A stretch of 64,000 nucleotides of DNA from Gemmatimonadales bacterium (GTDB taxonomy: Bacteria > Gemmatimonadota > Gemmatimonadetes > Palauibacterales > Palauibacteraceae), in contig VXQX01000068.1 of NCBI GenBank assembly GCA_009838765.1, positions 32,302 through 96,301 of the forward strand, given 5' to 3'. The position numbers and the translations under genes are program-made. The notes under the pieces are model-generated. The model did not search any database. It had not been told where the DNA came from and was given only the letters and a program-made list of their open reading frames with translations. Numbering within the stretch: the first letter of the stretch is position 1; every line of letters starts with the position of its first letter. This document shows, piece by piece, positions 37,864 to 47,177 of the stretch.

Positions 37864-39111
37864 ATGCTTACGATAGGCCCTGTCCCGCGCGCGCTCGTAC
37901 CCGTCGACTCCGAGGCCGCCGGCCGCGTCTCGGCTCGGAACTACGACGAATTCCAGGGGGATGCGGAGATCTGGGAGGCGATACGGGGCGCACCCGACTC
38001 CGTCCTCGGCGTCACGATGGCGCACTGCGCAGTCGACAGCCCGACCGCGATTCTGCAGGGTGATTCGGAGGCGTCGCTGGAACTCGCGCACTGCAACTTC
38101 CAGCGGCTGAGCGCCTCGCCCCTCACCCGGGAGGCGAAGCGGATCCTGTACGTCTACGAGATCGTGGACCCGCGGCGTCCCTGCGTGCGGCAGATCGGCC
38201 TGGGCGGGTTGGCCCGCACGAACGAGATCCGGACCGAGGACACGCCGGACGGGCCGATCATCCGGAACGAAGGGGTCCGCCCGCCCAAGGCGAGGGGACG
38301 CGCCCGACTGATCGAAGCGACGGGCGCCATCATCGGGACCGTGAACAACGCGGTGCCGGACGAGTCCGGGGCGTTCGCGGCGGCGCTCGAGCGCCACGCC
38401 GACGGCACCGCTCCCGACTTCGAGACCGGGGGCTCGGGAGGCACGATCCATCGCATCTGGCTCGTCGCGGAACCGGGGGCCATCGCGCGCTTCCAGCGCC
38501 TTCTGGCCGCCGAGCCCGAGGCGTACGTGGCCGACGGCAACCACCGGAGCGCGGCCGCCGCCATGCTTGGCTACGATTCTTTCCTCGCGGTGTTCTTCCC
38601 GGCGGACCGGATGGGTATTTCCCCATACAACCGGCTGGTCCGCCTCGCTCGCGAACGCGACGCGACCGCCGTTGACGCGGCGCTGGAGCGCTCCTTCGAC
38701 GTTTCGGCCGCCGGGGACGAACCTCTGCAGCCTTGCGAGACTCACGTGATCGGCATCTATGCGGCGGGACACGGCTGGCGGCGCGCGACGCCCCGGAGCG
38801 GCGTGGTCGACGCGGCCGATGCCGCCGCCTCGATCGACCACGACATCGTGCAGCGGACGCTGTTCGCCGATCTCGGCCTGGCCGACGCGGCCGACGAACG
38901 GCTCACGTTCGTGGGCGCGAACAAGGATGCGGCCTGGCTCGCGGCCGAAGTGGACGCGGGTCGGGCCGACCTTGCGGTCACCCTGCCCGCCGTGACGATG
39001 CGTCAGTTCATCGCGGTGTGCCGGCAGCGGCGGATGATGCCCCCCAAGTCGACCTGGTTCGAGCCCAAGATCCGGAGCGGACTCGTCATGGCGCATCTCG
39101 GCGGCGGCTAG
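37864..39111 (+). CDS. DUF1015 family protein
   Basis: 415 residues from ATG 37864. The family signatures are present: a phosphate-binding-like Y-V-A-D-G-N-H-R-S-A-A-A-A in the middle and M-M-P-P-K-S-T-W-F-E-P-K at the C-terminus. DUF1015 members are soluble proteins, several annotated as SerB- or HPr-kinase-associated without firm proof; the second motif resembles a metal or phosphoserine site. The 3' end overlaps the convergent aryl-CoA ligase gene by 26 bases. Nothing in its neighbourhood fixes a function. Confidence 0.88.
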   Translation: MLTIGPVPRALVPVDSEAAGRVSARNYDEFQGDAEIWEAIRGAPDSVLGVTMAHCAVDSPTAILQGDSEASLELAHCNFQRLSASPLTREAKRILYVYEIVDPRRPCVRQIGLGGLARTNEIRTEDTPDGPIIRNEGVRPPKARGRARLIEATGAIIGTVNNAVPDESGAFAAALERHADGTAPDFETGGSGGTIHRIWLVAEPGAIARFQRLLAAEPEAYVADGNHRSAAAAMLGYDSFLAVFFPADRMGISPYNRLVRLARERDATAVDAALERSFDVSAAGDEPLQPCETHVIGIYAAGHGWRRATPRSGVVDAADAAASIDHDIVQRTLFADLGLADAADERLTFVGANKDAAWLAAEVDAGRADLAVTLPAVTMRQFIAVCRQRRMMPPKSTWFEPKIRSGLVMAHLGGG

Positions 39112-40747
39112 CCGTCCGCAAGACCTGGCGCGCCGCGCTCCCGGAACGGTCGCGGAGCGCGGCGCGGTCGACCTTTCCCAGGTGCGTCCTCGGCAGATCC
39201 GCCACGACGTGAACGGCGGCGGGCGTCTTGTACGAGGGCAGCCGCGAGGCGACGAACTCCCTGAGTTCCGGCGCAAGCTCGCCGGCGCGCGCGGCGGCCG
39301 GCTTCGTCGGGACGACCCAGGCGACCGGCTCCACGAGACCTTCGGGAGTCGGCACCCCCACGATGGCCGCCTCCGCGACGGCGCCGTGTTGCGACAGGCA
39401 ATCCTCGACCTCCCCCGGCGAGAGCCACTTCCCCCTGACCTTGAGCATGTCGTCGCCGCGACCGCAGTAGCGGAACACCCCGCGGTCATCGCGGACGATC
39501 ATGTCGCCCGAAACGTACCATTCGCCCCGGAAGGCCTCCGCCGTCGCCCGGGCCCGCTGCCAGTAGCCCAGCGCCCGCGACCCTCCGCGGACCCGGAGCC
39601 AGCCCACTTCGCCGTCCGGAAGCTCGCGGCCCTCGTCGTCGCAGACCCGCACCTCGAAACCGGGAACCGCGCGCCCCAGCGTGCCCGGATGCACCTCATC
39701 GGGACGGTTGCTGAGGAAGATGTGCCACATCTCCGCCGTCCCCAGGCCATCGAGGAGCGTCACGCCCCAGCGGTCGCGCCAGCGCCGGTGAAGTTCGGGC
39801 GGCAGCGCCTCTCCCGCCGAGGTCGCGAGACGAAGGCTCGACAGATCGCTCGCGGCGGCGTCGGGGTGCGCCACCATGAGGCGGATCATGGTGGGGACGT
39901 TGACGAGCACCGTGGGGCGGAATCGTGCGATCCTCCCGAACAGGACGTCCGGGGTGCAGCGCTCCGGGAAGAGGGCCGCGGTCGCGCCGACCGAGAAGGG
40001 GAAGAAGAGGTTGGATCCGGTGGCGTATCCGAAGAACAGCTTGGGGACGGAGAGCGTGATGTCGTCTTCCGTGAGCCCCAGCACGCGCTTGCCGTAACAC
40101 TCCGTCGTATTCGCGAACGAGGCGTGCGTCTGCACGACGCCCTTCGGGCGGCCGGTCGTCCCGCCGCTGAACAGCCAGAGAGCGGGATCGTCCCTGTGCG
40201 TCGGGCAGGGTTCCAGCGTCGCGGGCTGGGCGCGAAGCCGTTCCGCGAAGGCCGGCTCGTCCACGACGAAGGTCTCGCGCGGAGCGCGCTGTGCCTCGTC
40301 CCACGGGATCCCGGCTTCATGGACGGCGGCGGGTGCCGGCGCCGCGGAGACCCCCGCGCGGAAGAAGGGCGCGCGACCCGAATCCACGAGGAGGACGGCG
40401 CCGCGCGTGTAACGCAAGAAGTAAGAGATCTCGTCGCGCCGAAGATACGGGTTCAGCATGACGCCCACGGCGCCGATCCTCAGCGTGCCGAAGAGGGCGC
40501 CGACGAAGTCCGGCCCGTCCGGGAGCGCGATGAGGACCCGCTCCTCCGGCCGCACGCCCGCACTGCGCAGGAGGTGGCCGTAGCGGTTCGCCAGGGCGTC
40601 GACCTCGGCATAGGTGGTCTCGCCGCCGTCCGTGAGGAGCGCGCGACGGCCGCCCCGCCCTTCCCGAACGCGGTCGCCAAGGAAGTATTCGGCGATGTTG
40701 AAGCGCTCGGGCGGATCGAAAATCGGCTGCGGCGTGGCGTCTCGCAT
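39086..40747 (-). CDS. Benzoate-CoA ligase family protein, probable anthranilate-CoA ligase
   Basis: 553 residues from ATG 40747. It belongs to the ANL adenylate-forming superfamily, with the benzoate-CoA ligase opening N-I-A-E-Y-F-L-G-D-R followed by T-Y-A-E-V-D-A-L-A-N-R-Y-G. The P-loop is S-G-G-T-T-G-R-P-K-G; the A8 hinge region contains Y-V-S-G-D-M and Y-C-G-R-G-D-D-M-L-K-V-R-G; the catalytic lysine lies in H-L-G-K-V-D-R. It would activate an aromatic acid with ATP and CoA. It diverges, by 138 bases, from an operon that makes anthranilate (kynureninase) and consumes 2-aminobenzoyl-CoA (fused hydroxylase/reductase), so anthranilate is the predicted substrate. Sequence alone does not separate benzoate from 2-aminobenzoate. 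Confidence 0.87.
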   Translation of the reverse strand: MRDATPQPIFDPPERFNIAEYFLGDRVREGRGGRRALLTDGGETTYAEVDALANRYGHLLRSAGVRPEERVLIALPDGPDFVGALFGTLRIGAVGVMLNPYLRRDEISYFLRYTRGAVLLVDSGRAPFFRAGVSAAPAPAAVHEAGIPWDEAQRAPRETFVVDEPAFAERLRAQPATLEPCPTHRDDPALWLFSGGTTGRPKGVVQTHASFANTTECYGKRVLGLTEDDITLSVPKLFFGYATGSNLFFPFSVGATAALFPERCTPDVLFGRIARFRPTVLVNVPTMIRLMVAHPDAAASDLSSLRLATSAGEALPPELHRRWRDRWGVTLLDGLGTAEMWHIFLSNRPDEVHPGTLGRAVPGFEVRVCDDEGRELPDGEVGWLRVRGGSRALGYWQRARATAEAFRGEWYVSGDMIVRDDRGVFRYCGRGDDMLKVRGKWLSPGEVEDCLSQHGAVAEAAIVGVPTPEGLVEPVAWVVPTKPAAARAGELAPELREFVASRLPSYKTPAAVHVVADLPRTHLGKVDRAALRDRSGSAARQVLRTASRRRDAP

Positions 40748-40822
40748 CGGGCTCCAGCGGCGGGGGTCGTCCGGTGCGTCCGGGTCCGGTGTAGTTTCAC
40801 CACGGTATTCGCGGGCGGGCGG

Positions 40823-40830
40823 GTCTACAA
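40823..40830 (-). promoter_or_regulatory. TTGTAGAC motif upstream of the aryl-CoA ligase gene
   Basis: TTGTAGAC on the minus strand lies 83 bases before the ligase start. The same octamer occurs 92 and 87 bases before the two dimethylformamidase-like genes. The similar distances suggest a shared promoter or operator element in the divergent ligase/operon control region, but three instances are weak evidence. Confidence 0.3.
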
Positions 40831-40885
40831 CCGACCCGGCCCGCACGGACTTGCGCCCTTCTCCGGCACGGCGTAGCGAGACTCC

Positions 40886-41650
40886 ATGACCCTGCACAGG
40901 CTTTCGGACCTCACCTGGGAGGAGGTCGGGGCGCTCGACCTCGACCGAACCGTGGCGATCCTGCCCGTCGGAGCGACCGAAGCGCACGGCCCCCACCTGC
41001 CTCTCGACACCGATGTCACCATCGCGGAAGCGATGGCGGAAGCCGGCGCGCTGCGACTCTCGGATCTCGGTCTCGCGATCGTGCTCCTCGACGGCCTCCG
41101 GTACACGCCCGCCGCGTTCGCCGCGGGGTTCCCCGGCACGATCGATATCGGGGCCGCGACGCTCACCAACGTCATCGTCGACATCGCCGCCAGCCTGCGC
41201 CGGGCCGGGATCGGCACCCTGGCGATCGCGAACGCCCACTTGGACCCCGCCAACCTCGAGGCGCTGCACGCCGCGGCGGCGGCGGTGGGCGAGGGGAATC
41301 CCATGCGAGTCGTGTTTCCCGATGTGACGCGCCGGCCTTGGGGAAGCCGGCTCACCGAGGAGTTCCGGAGCGGGGCCTGCCACGCCGGGCGGTACGAGGG
41401 CTCGATCCTCCTCGCCCGCGATCCCGGACGCGTGCGCGAGGAGATCATGCGCGAACTGGAGGACAATCCCGTCTCGCTCTCCGCCGCGATCCGCGCCGGG
41501 GTGGGAGACTTCGCGGAAGCGGGGGGGACGCGGGCCTATTTCGGCTACCCGTCGCAGGCGACGCCGGAAGAGGGACGTGCTACCATTGAGACGCTCGGCG
41601 ACATCCTCGCCGAGGCGGTGAGGGAAGCCCTGGGAGAGGAGAAAGAGTGA
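40886..41650 (+). CDS. Creatininase-family metal-dependent amidohydrolase
   Basis: 254 residues, first gene of the operon. The family metal-binding motif is intact (G-A-T-E-A-H-G-P-H-L-P-L-D-T-D: Glu, His and Asp ligands). The second motif, usually N-G-H-G-G-N, is N-A-H-L-D-P-A-N, keeping the histidine, and the third is H-A-G-R-Y-E-G-S, keeping the second glutamate. Known members hydrolyse creatinine or a formamide (the archaeal ArfB enzyme of riboflavin and F420 synthesis). The operon contains tryptophan dioxygenase and kynureninase but no recognised formamidase, so hydrolysis of N-formylkynurenine is a reasonable but untested proposal. The stop overlaps the next gene as GTGA. Confidence 0.82.
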   Translation: MTLHRLSDLTWEEVGALDLDRTVAILPVGATEAHGPHLPLDTDVTIAEAMAEAGALRLSDLGLAIVLLDGLRYTPAAFAAGFPGTIDIGAATLTNVIVDIAASLRRAGIGTLAIANAHLDPANLEALHAAAAAVGEGNPMRVVFPDVTRRPWGSRLTEEFRSGACHAGRYEGSILLARDPGRVREEIMRELEDNPVSLSAAIRAGVGDFAEAGGTRAYFGYPSQATPEEGRATIETLGDILAEAVREALGEEKE

Positions 41651-42429
41651 GTCTTGCCGGGCGTGGCGCGCTCGTCACGGGCGGGGGACGCGGCATCGGG
41701 GCCGCCACGGCGCGGACGCTGGGCGAGCGGGGCGTCCGACTGGTGCTGGCGGCGCGGAGCACGCCGGAGATCGAGGCGGTCGCGGGCGAGCTGCGGGACG
41801 GTGGGGGCGAGGCCTGGGCGGTGACGTGCGATGTGTCGCACCCGGCGGATGTGGAGACCCTGTGCCGCGAGGCCGCGGAGAGGCTCGGCGCCGTGGACAT
41901 CCTCGTGAACAACGCAGGCGTGGCCAGTTCCGCGGCCGTGGCGAAGGTCGCCCTTGAGGAGTGGGAGCGGCTGTGGCGCATCAACGCGACCGGCGCGCTC
42001 CTCGCGATGCAGGGCGTGATGCCCGGCATGGTGGAACGCGGCTGGGGCCGGATCGTGAACGTGGCCTCGGTCGCCGCGCTGCGCGGTGCGCGCTACATCG
42101 CCGCCTACGCCGCGTCGAAGCACGCCCTGCTCGGACTCACGCGTTCCGCCGCCGCCGAAGTGGCGGGCGCCGGGGTCACGGTGAACGCGGTCTGTCCCGG
42201 CTACGTCGATACGCCGATGACGGACGCCACGGTCGAGAACATCGTGAAGCGAACGGACATGGAGGAGACCGACGCCGTCGAGGCGATTCTTGCGACGACG
42301 CCGCAGGGACGGCTCATCGCCCCCGGGGAGGTCGCGGCATCGATCGCGTTCCTGTGCGAGGACGAAGCGCGGAGCATCAACGGCCAGACCGTCGTGCTGG
42401 ACGGCGGCGCCACGGCGGCCCTCCCGTGA
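41647..42429 (+). CDS. Short-chain dehydrogenase/reductase, probably 3-hydroxyacyl-CoA type
   Basis: 260 residues from GTG 41647. A classical SDR: T-G-G-G-R-G-I-G cofactor motif at the N-terminus, N-N-A-G, catalytic Ser in N-V-A-S-V and Y-A-A-S-K-H, and P-G-Y-V-D-T-P after the active site. It resembles the alicyclic 3-hydroxyacyl-CoA dehydrogenases (BadH-like) in length and spacing. In this operon it would oxidise or reduce a ring-derived hydroxyacyl/oxoacyl-CoA after dearomatisation of 2-aminobenzoyl-CoA. It is coupled on both sides by four-base overlaps. Cofactor preference was not determined. Confidence 0.9.
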   Translation: MSLAGRGALVTGGGRGIGAATARTLGERGVRLVLAARSTPEIEAVAGELRDGGGEAWAVTCDVSHPADVETLCREAAERLGAVDILVNNAGVASSAAVAKVALEEWERLWRINATGALLAMQGVMPGMVERGWGRIVNVASVAALRGARYIAAYAASKHALLGLTRSAAAEVAGAGVTVNAVCPGYVDTPMTDATVENIVKRTDMEETDAVEAILATTPQGRLIAPGEVAASIAFLCEDEARSINGQTVVLDGGATAALP

Positions 42430-42833
42430 CCGACGCCTTCGAGGTGCTGAACCCGGCCGCGCTGGGCGAGCCGCGGGGCTGGAATCACGGACTCCTCGCT
42501 CCTGCCGGCGGGCGCGTGCTGTTCGTCGCCGGGCAGACCGCGAGCGGATCGGGCGGACACGTTGAGACTTCGGACTTCGCCGCGCAGTTCGCCCTCGCAC
42601 TCGACCGCGTGCTGGCGGTCGTGCGGGCGGCCGGCGGAGAGCCCTCGCACATTGGACGGATGACCATCTACGTGACGGATCTCGCCGCCTACCGGGACGC
42701 CCGTTCCGAGCTTGGGGCGGCGTGGCGCGCCCGACTGGGCCGGCACTACCCCGCCATGGCGCTCGTCGAGGTCGGCGGGCTCGTCGATTCCGGCGCTCAG
42801 GTCGAGATCGAAGCGACCGCCATCCTGCCGTGA
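42426..42833 (+). CDS. RidA family protein lacking the catalytic arginine
   Basis: 135 residues from GTG 42426 (GTGA overlap). The RidA/YjgF fold is clear: F-V-A-G-Q-T, a central I-Y-V-T-D-L-A-A-Y segment, and V-E-I-E-A-T-A near the end. In E. coli RidA the imine-hydrolysing Arg105 lies in P-A-R-S-C-V-E-V; here the same place reads P-A-M-A-L-V-E-V, so Arg is Met. Canonical 2-imino acid deaminase activity is therefore not expected. Other RidA-like proteins act in aromatic catabolism, for example as aminomuconate deaminases, and the enamine made from 2-aminobenzoyl-CoA is a possible substrate here. This role is inferred from context only. Confidence 0.87.
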   Translation: MTDAFEVLNPAALGEPRGWNHGLLAPAGGRVLFVAGQTASGSGGHVETSDFAAQFALALDRVLAVVRAAGGEPSHIGRMTIYVTDLAAYRDARSELGAAWRARLGRHYPAMALVEVGGLVDSGAQVEIEATAILP

Positions 42834-42864
42834 CCCCGCACCACCGCCTGGAAGGAGGCGCGCC

Positions 42865-43665
42865 GTGCCTCTGAATCCGAGTTCATTCCTGTTCGAGGTC
42901 GACGCGGCGACGTCCGTCGCGACGATCACGCTGAACCGCCCGGAACGGCGCAATGCGCTGACCTTCGAGGTCTACGACGAACTCCGAAGGACGTTCCGTG
43001 CGCTCGACCGGGAACCGGGCGTCCGCGCGGTCGTGATCACGGGGGCCGGCGCCGCCTTCTGCACGGGTGGAGACGTGCGCGACATCATCGGACCGCTCCT
43101 CGAGATGGACGCCCCCGAGTTGCTCGAATTCACGCAGATGACGTGCGACCTGATCGCCGCCATGAGGGAGTGCGGCAGGCCCGTCGTCGGCGCCCTGAAC
43201 GGCACGGTGGCGGGGGCCGGGGCGGTGATCGCGACCGCCTGCGACGTGCGGATCGCAGCGGAATCCGCGAAGATCGCCTACCTCTTCACGCGGGTCGGGC
43301 TTTCCGGCGCCGACATGGGGATCGCCTGGCTACTGCCGCGAATCATCGGTCTCGGGCGTGCGACGGAGCTTCTGATGACGGGCGATTTTCTCGACGCGCG
43401 GGAGGCGCTCCGAATCGGACTGTACAATCGGGTCGTCCCCGATGGCGAGGCGCTCGCCGCGGGGGCGGAATGGGCGGCGCGGCTGGCGGCGGGACCCACC
43501 GCCGCGCTGTCCGTCACCAAGCGCGCCCTGGAGACGGAGGCACACATGACGTTGAGCGACGCGCTCGCCGAGGAGGCCCGCCTGCAGGCCGCCTGCATGG
43601 AGGACCCGAACTTCCGCGAGGGCTTCCGCGCCTTCGTCGAGAAGCGGGCCGCGGTGTTCTCGTGA
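42865..43665 (+). CDS. Enoyl-CoA hydratase/isomerase (crotonase) family protein
   Basis: 266 residues from GTG 42865, preceded by GGAAGGAGG. It has the crotonase core: L-N-R-P-E-R-R-N-A-L, the oxyanion-hole segment F-C-T-G-G-D-V-R and G-T-V-A-G-A-G-A. The two glutamates of typical hydratases are not kept: the first position falls in L-F-T-R-V-G-L and the second reads G-A-D-M-G, leaving an aspartate. That pattern resembles PaaG-type isomerases and ring-processing crotonases rather than simple hydratases. In this operon it may act on a cyclic or ring-opened enoyl-CoA. Its stop overlaps the acyl-CoA dehydrogenase start. Confidence 0.88.
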   Translation: MPLNPSSFLFEVDAATSVATITLNRPERRNALTFEVYDELRRTFRALDREPGVRAVVITGAGAAFCTGGDVRDIIGPLLEMDAPELLEFTQMTCDLIAAMRECGRPVVGALNGTVAGAGAVIATACDVRIAAESAKIAYLFTRVGLSGADMGIAWLLPRIIGLGRATELLMTGDFLDAREALRIGLYNRVVPDGEALAAGAEWAARLAAGPTAALSVTKRALETEAHMTLSDALAEEARLQAACMEDPNFREGFRAFVEKRAAVFS

Positions 43666-44822
43666 TCGACCTCCACCCCGTCCGCGCCTTCCTCGACCCG
43701 CGGCACCTCGAACTCGGGGAGGGGCTCGGGCGCTACGCGGCGTCGGAGTTCGCCGAGCACGCGCATCGGGACGATGACGATCTCGCCCGCCGCTACGCGC
43801 GGGAGATCTGCGCCTCCCTCGGGCGCGGCGGGTGGCTGAAGGCGGTCGCCCGGCAGGACTTCCGGGCCTGTTCCGTGACGCGCGAGACGCTGGCCTTCTA
43901 CTCGCCGCTCGCGGACGCGATGTTCGCGCTCCAGGCGCTGGGCTCGACCCCCATCGCGCTGGCCGGCGACGAGCGGCAGCGGCGCCTGTGGCTCGACCGC
44001 GCCATCCGCGGGCGGGCCGTGGCGGCCTTCGCGATGAGCGAGCCGGAGGCGGGGTCCGACGTGGCCGCCATGCGCACGACCGCCGTCCGGGACGGAAACG
44101 AGTACGTCCTCAACGGCGTGAAAACCTTCATCTCGAACGCGGGGATCGCGGACTTCTATCTCCTGTTCGCGGTCACCGACCCCGGCGAGGGCGTGGCGGG
44201 GATCTCCGCCTTCCTCCTCCCGGCCGATACGAAGGGATTCCGCTTCGTGCGGCCGCTCCTCATGGCCGATCCCCACCCGCTGGGCGAGATCGCGCTCGAG
44301 GACTGCCGGCTGCCGGCCGCGGCCCGCGTCGGGGGGGAGGGCGAAGGGTACAAGCTCGGGCTCGCCACGCTCGACCGCCTGCGCCCCACCGTCGGCGCCG
44401 CGGCCTGCGGGATGGCGGGCCGCGCGCTGCATGAAGCGCTCCACCACGCCCTCTCGCGCCGGCAGTTCGGGCGAGCGCTCGCCGATTTTCAGATCACGCA
44501 GGAGAAGGTAGGGCGCATGGGCACCGACCTGACCGCCGCCCGGCTCCTCGTGTATCGAGCGGCCTGGGAGCGCGACGGCGGCGCGGACCGTACCGATCTC
44601 GAAGCCGCCATGGCCAAGTCCTTCGCGACCGAAATCGCGCAGGGCGTAGTGGACGACGCCGTGCAGATCCTCGGCGGGCGCGGCGTGCTGGCGGACCACC
44701 CGGTCGACCGGCTCTACCGCTCCGTGAGAGCCCTCCGCATCTACGAGGGCGCCACCGAGATTCAGCGTCTCATCATCGCGCGCCACCTGCTCGACGCCGC
44801 GCGCGCCGAGGGCGACCTCTGA
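43662..44822 (+). CDS. Acyl-CoA dehydrogenase
   Basis: 386 residues from GTG 43662 (GTGA overlap). It is an FAD enzyme introducing an alpha,beta double bond in an acyl-CoA thioester. The motifs are [12 protein letters not shown] (FAD and substrate binding), the R-x-Q-F-G-type segment [12 protein letters not shown], and the catalytic base Glu362 in I-Y-E-G-A-T-E-I-Q. Length is normal for the short/medium-chain family. In this pathway it would act on a cyclohexane-type or dicarboxyl-CoA intermediate. The chain-length class cannot be fixed. Confidence 0.92.
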   Translation: MIDLHPVRAFLDPRHLELGEGLGRYAASEFAEHAHRDDDDLARRYAREICASLGRGGWLKAVARQDFRACSVTRETLAFYSPLADAMFALQALGSTPIALAGDERQRRLWLDRAIRGRAVAAFAMSEPEAGSDVAAMRTTAVRDGNEYVLNGVKTFISNAGIADFYLLFAVTDPGEGVAGISAFLLPADTKGFRFVRPLLMADPHPLGEIALEDCRLPAAARVGGEGEGYKLGLATLDRLRPTVGAAACGMAGRALHEALHHALSRRQFGRALADFQITQEKVGRMGTDLTAARLLVYRAAWERDGGADRTDLEAAMAKSFATEIAQGVVDDAVQILGGRGVLADHPVDRLYRSVRALRIYEGATEIQRLIIARHLLDAARAEGDL

Positions 44823-47146
44823 GGATCGTCTGCGTCGGAGGCGGGCCGGCCGGCCTGTACTTCGCGATCCTGATGAAGCGCTCGGATCCGGCGCACGATG
44901 TCATCGTCCTCGAACGCAACCGCCCCGGCGACACCTACGGCTTCGGCGTCGTGTTCTCCGACGCCACGCTGGAGGAGCTCGCCGCCGCGGACCGCGACAG
45001 TTACGAGGCGATCGTGCGGTCCTTCCACCACTGGGACGACATCGACATCCACTACCGGGGCCAGCGGCTTACGTCGAGCGGACACGGGTTCAGCGGCCTC
45101 GCCCGCACCGCCCTGCTCGAGATCCTCGAGTCGCGGGCGCGCGAACTCGGCGTCGATCTGCGCCGCGGCGTGGAAGTCGAGTCGGAGGAGGCATACGCCG
45201 GCGCCGATCTCGTGCTCGCCGCCGATGGAGTGAACAGCCGCATGCGGGACCGATATGCCGACGCGTTCGGCCCCCGGGTGGACCTCCGCCCGAACCGGTT
45301 CGTGTGGCTCGGCACGACGAAACCCTTCCCCGCCTTCACGTTCCATTTCAGGGAGACCGATCACGGCCTGTGGCGGGTGCACGCGTATCAGTACAGGTCG
45401 GGCGGCGCGGACGGCGAAACCGTCTCCACCTTCATCGTCGAGGCGACCGAGGCGACGTGGCGCGCCGCCGGCATGGACGCCGCCTCCGAAGAGGAGACCG
45501 TCGCCTTCCTCGAGGACACCTTCCGCCAAGAGCTGGACTCCCATCGCCTCGTCGCGAACCGCTCCATCTGGCGGGGCTTCCCCACCGTCCGGAACCGGTC
45601 GTGGCGCCACGGCAACATCGTGCTCGTCGGCGACGCCGCGCACTCGGCCCACTTCTCCATCGGTTCGGGCACCCGGCTCGCGATGATCGACGCGATTTCC
45701 CTGCACGAGTCGCTCCTCGCCCACGATCTCGCGGTCGCTCCCGCGCTGGAGGCCTACGAGACGGCCCGCCGGCCCGAGGTCGAGAGCGTGCAGCGGGCGG
45801 CCCAGGCGAGTCTCGAATGGTTCGAGGGCACCGAGCGTTTTCTGGAGACGGAACCCCTGCAATTCGCCTTCAACCTCATCACGCGCAGCCTCCGCATCAC
45901 CCACTCCAACCTCGCCCTGCGCGACCCGGAGTTCACCGCGCGCGTCGACCGCTGGTTCGCGGAGCGGGCCGCGGAGAACGCGGCGGCGGACGTGGCGGAG
46001 AACGCGGCGGAGACCGGAAGAGCTCCCGCCGGGAGCGTCGGGCGGGGCCCGGCACCACCCCCGCTCCTCGCCCCGTTTCGGCTCCGGGAACTTGAGTTGA
46101 AGAACCGGGTCGTCGTCTCGGCCATGTGCCAGTATTCGGCGGAAGACGGAACGCCGGACGACTGGCACCTGGTGAACCTCGGCAGCCGGGCGATCGGGGG
46201 AGCCGGACTTGTGATGTCGGAGATGACGGACGTGAGCCGGGAGGGACGGATCTCCCTGGGTTGCACCGGAATGTACGCCCCCACGCATGTGGGCGCGTGG
46301 AAGCGGATCGTCGATTTCGTGCACCGCCATTCCGACGCGGCGATCGGGATGCAGCTCGGCCACGCGGGCCGCAAGGCGTCCACGCACCTGTCCTGGGAGG
46401 GCGACAACGAACCGCTCGATGAGGGCGGGTGGCCGATCATGGCCGCCTCGCCCGTGCCCTGGTTCGAACACAGCCCGGTGCCGCGCGAGATGACGCGACG
46501 AGACATGGATCGGGTGACGGCCGAGTTCCGCCGCGCGGCGGAAATGTCGGAGGAGGCCGGGTTCGACCTGCTGGAGATTCACTTCGCGCACGGCTACCTG
46601 CTGGCCAGCTTCATCTCTCCCCTCACGAACCTCCGTGAGGACGAGTACGGAGGCGACATCGACCGGCGGCTGCGTTTCCCGCTCGAGGTGCTGGCGGCGG
46701 TGCGAGCCGCGTGGCCGGCGGAGAAGCCGATCTCCGTCCGGATCTCCGCCGTGGACTGGGCGGAGGGCGGGATGACCGCGGACCGGGCCGTCGCGGTCGC
46801 GCGCCGCCTGAGGGATGCGGGCGTGGACATCATCGACGTCTCGGCGGGACAGACCGTCCCCTGGCAGGAGCCGGTCTACGGCCGCCAGTACCAGACCCCC
46901 TTCTCGGACCGCATCCGGCACGAGGCGGGGATCGCGACCATGGCCGTGGGCAACATCTCCTCGTTCATGGACGTGAACACGATCCTCGCGGCCGGGCGCG
47001 CGGACCTCTGCTGTCTCGCCCGCGCCCACCTCTGGGACCCATACTGGACCCGGCACGCCGCCTACGCTTCGGGGGCGCCGATCCCCTGGCCGCCGCCGTA
47101 TTCGTCGCTGGACGGCTATACCCCGAGATTCGAGTGGGGATACTGA
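44819..47146 (+). CDS. Fused FAD hydroxylase / OYE-type reductase, 2-aminobenzoyl-CoA monooxygenase/reductase family
   Basis: 775 residues if translation starts at CTG 44819, which overlaps the upstream stop as CTGA and is preceded by GAGGG; starting at the first ATG (44873) would delete most of the FAD motif [10 protein letters not shown] at residues 3-12. The N-terminal half is a flavin aromatic hydroxylase with the second FAD motif G-D-A-A-H-S-A-H. From about residue 415 an old-yellow-enzyme domain begins ([13 protein letters not shown], then H-F-A-H-G-Y-L-L). This fusion is shared by salicylyl-CoA 5-hydroxylase and 2-aminobenzoyl-CoA monooxygenase/reductase. Kynureninase downstream points to 2-aminobenzoyl-CoA, converted to a dearomatised oxo-cyclohexene-carboxyl-CoA. 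Confidence 0.86.
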   Translation: MRIVCVGGGPAGLYFAILMKRSDPAHDVIVLERNRPGDTYGFGVVFSDATLEELAAADRDSYEAIVRSFHHWDDIDIHYRGQRLTSSGHGFSGLARTALLEILESRARELGVDLRRGVEVESEEAYAGADLVLAADGVNSRMRDRYADAFGPRVDLRPNRFVWLGTTKPFPAFTFHFRETDHGLWRVHAYQYRSGGADGETVSTFIVEATEATWRAAGMDAASEEETVAFLEDTFRQELDSHRLVANRSIWRGFPTVRNRSWRHGNIVLVGDAAHSAHFSIGSGTRLAMIDAISLHESLLAHDLAVAPALEAYETARRPEVESVQRAAQASLEWFEGTERFLETEPLQFAFNLITRSLRITHSNLALRDPEFTARVDRWFAERAAENAAADVAENAAETGRAPAGSVGRGPAPPPLLAPFRLRELELKNRVVVSAMCQYSAEDGTPDDWHLVNLGSRAIGGAGLVMSEMTDVSREGRISLGCTGMYAPTHVGAWKRIVDFVHRHSDAAIGMQLGHAGRKASTHLSWEGDNEPLDEGGWPIMAASPVPWFEHSPVPREMTRRDMDRVTAEFRRAAEMSEEAGFDLLEIHFAHGYLLASFISPLTNLREDEYGGDIDRRLRFPLEVLAAVRAAWPAEKPISVRISAVDWAEGGMTADRAVAVARRLRDAGVDIIDVSAGQTVPWQEPVYGRQYQTPFSDRIRHEAGIATMAVGNISSFMDVNTILAAGRADLCCLARAHLWDPYWTRHAAYASGAPIPWPPPYSSLDGYTPRFEWGY

Positions 47147-47177
47147 GGACGCGGGCCTCCTGAGGACGGGGAGATCG

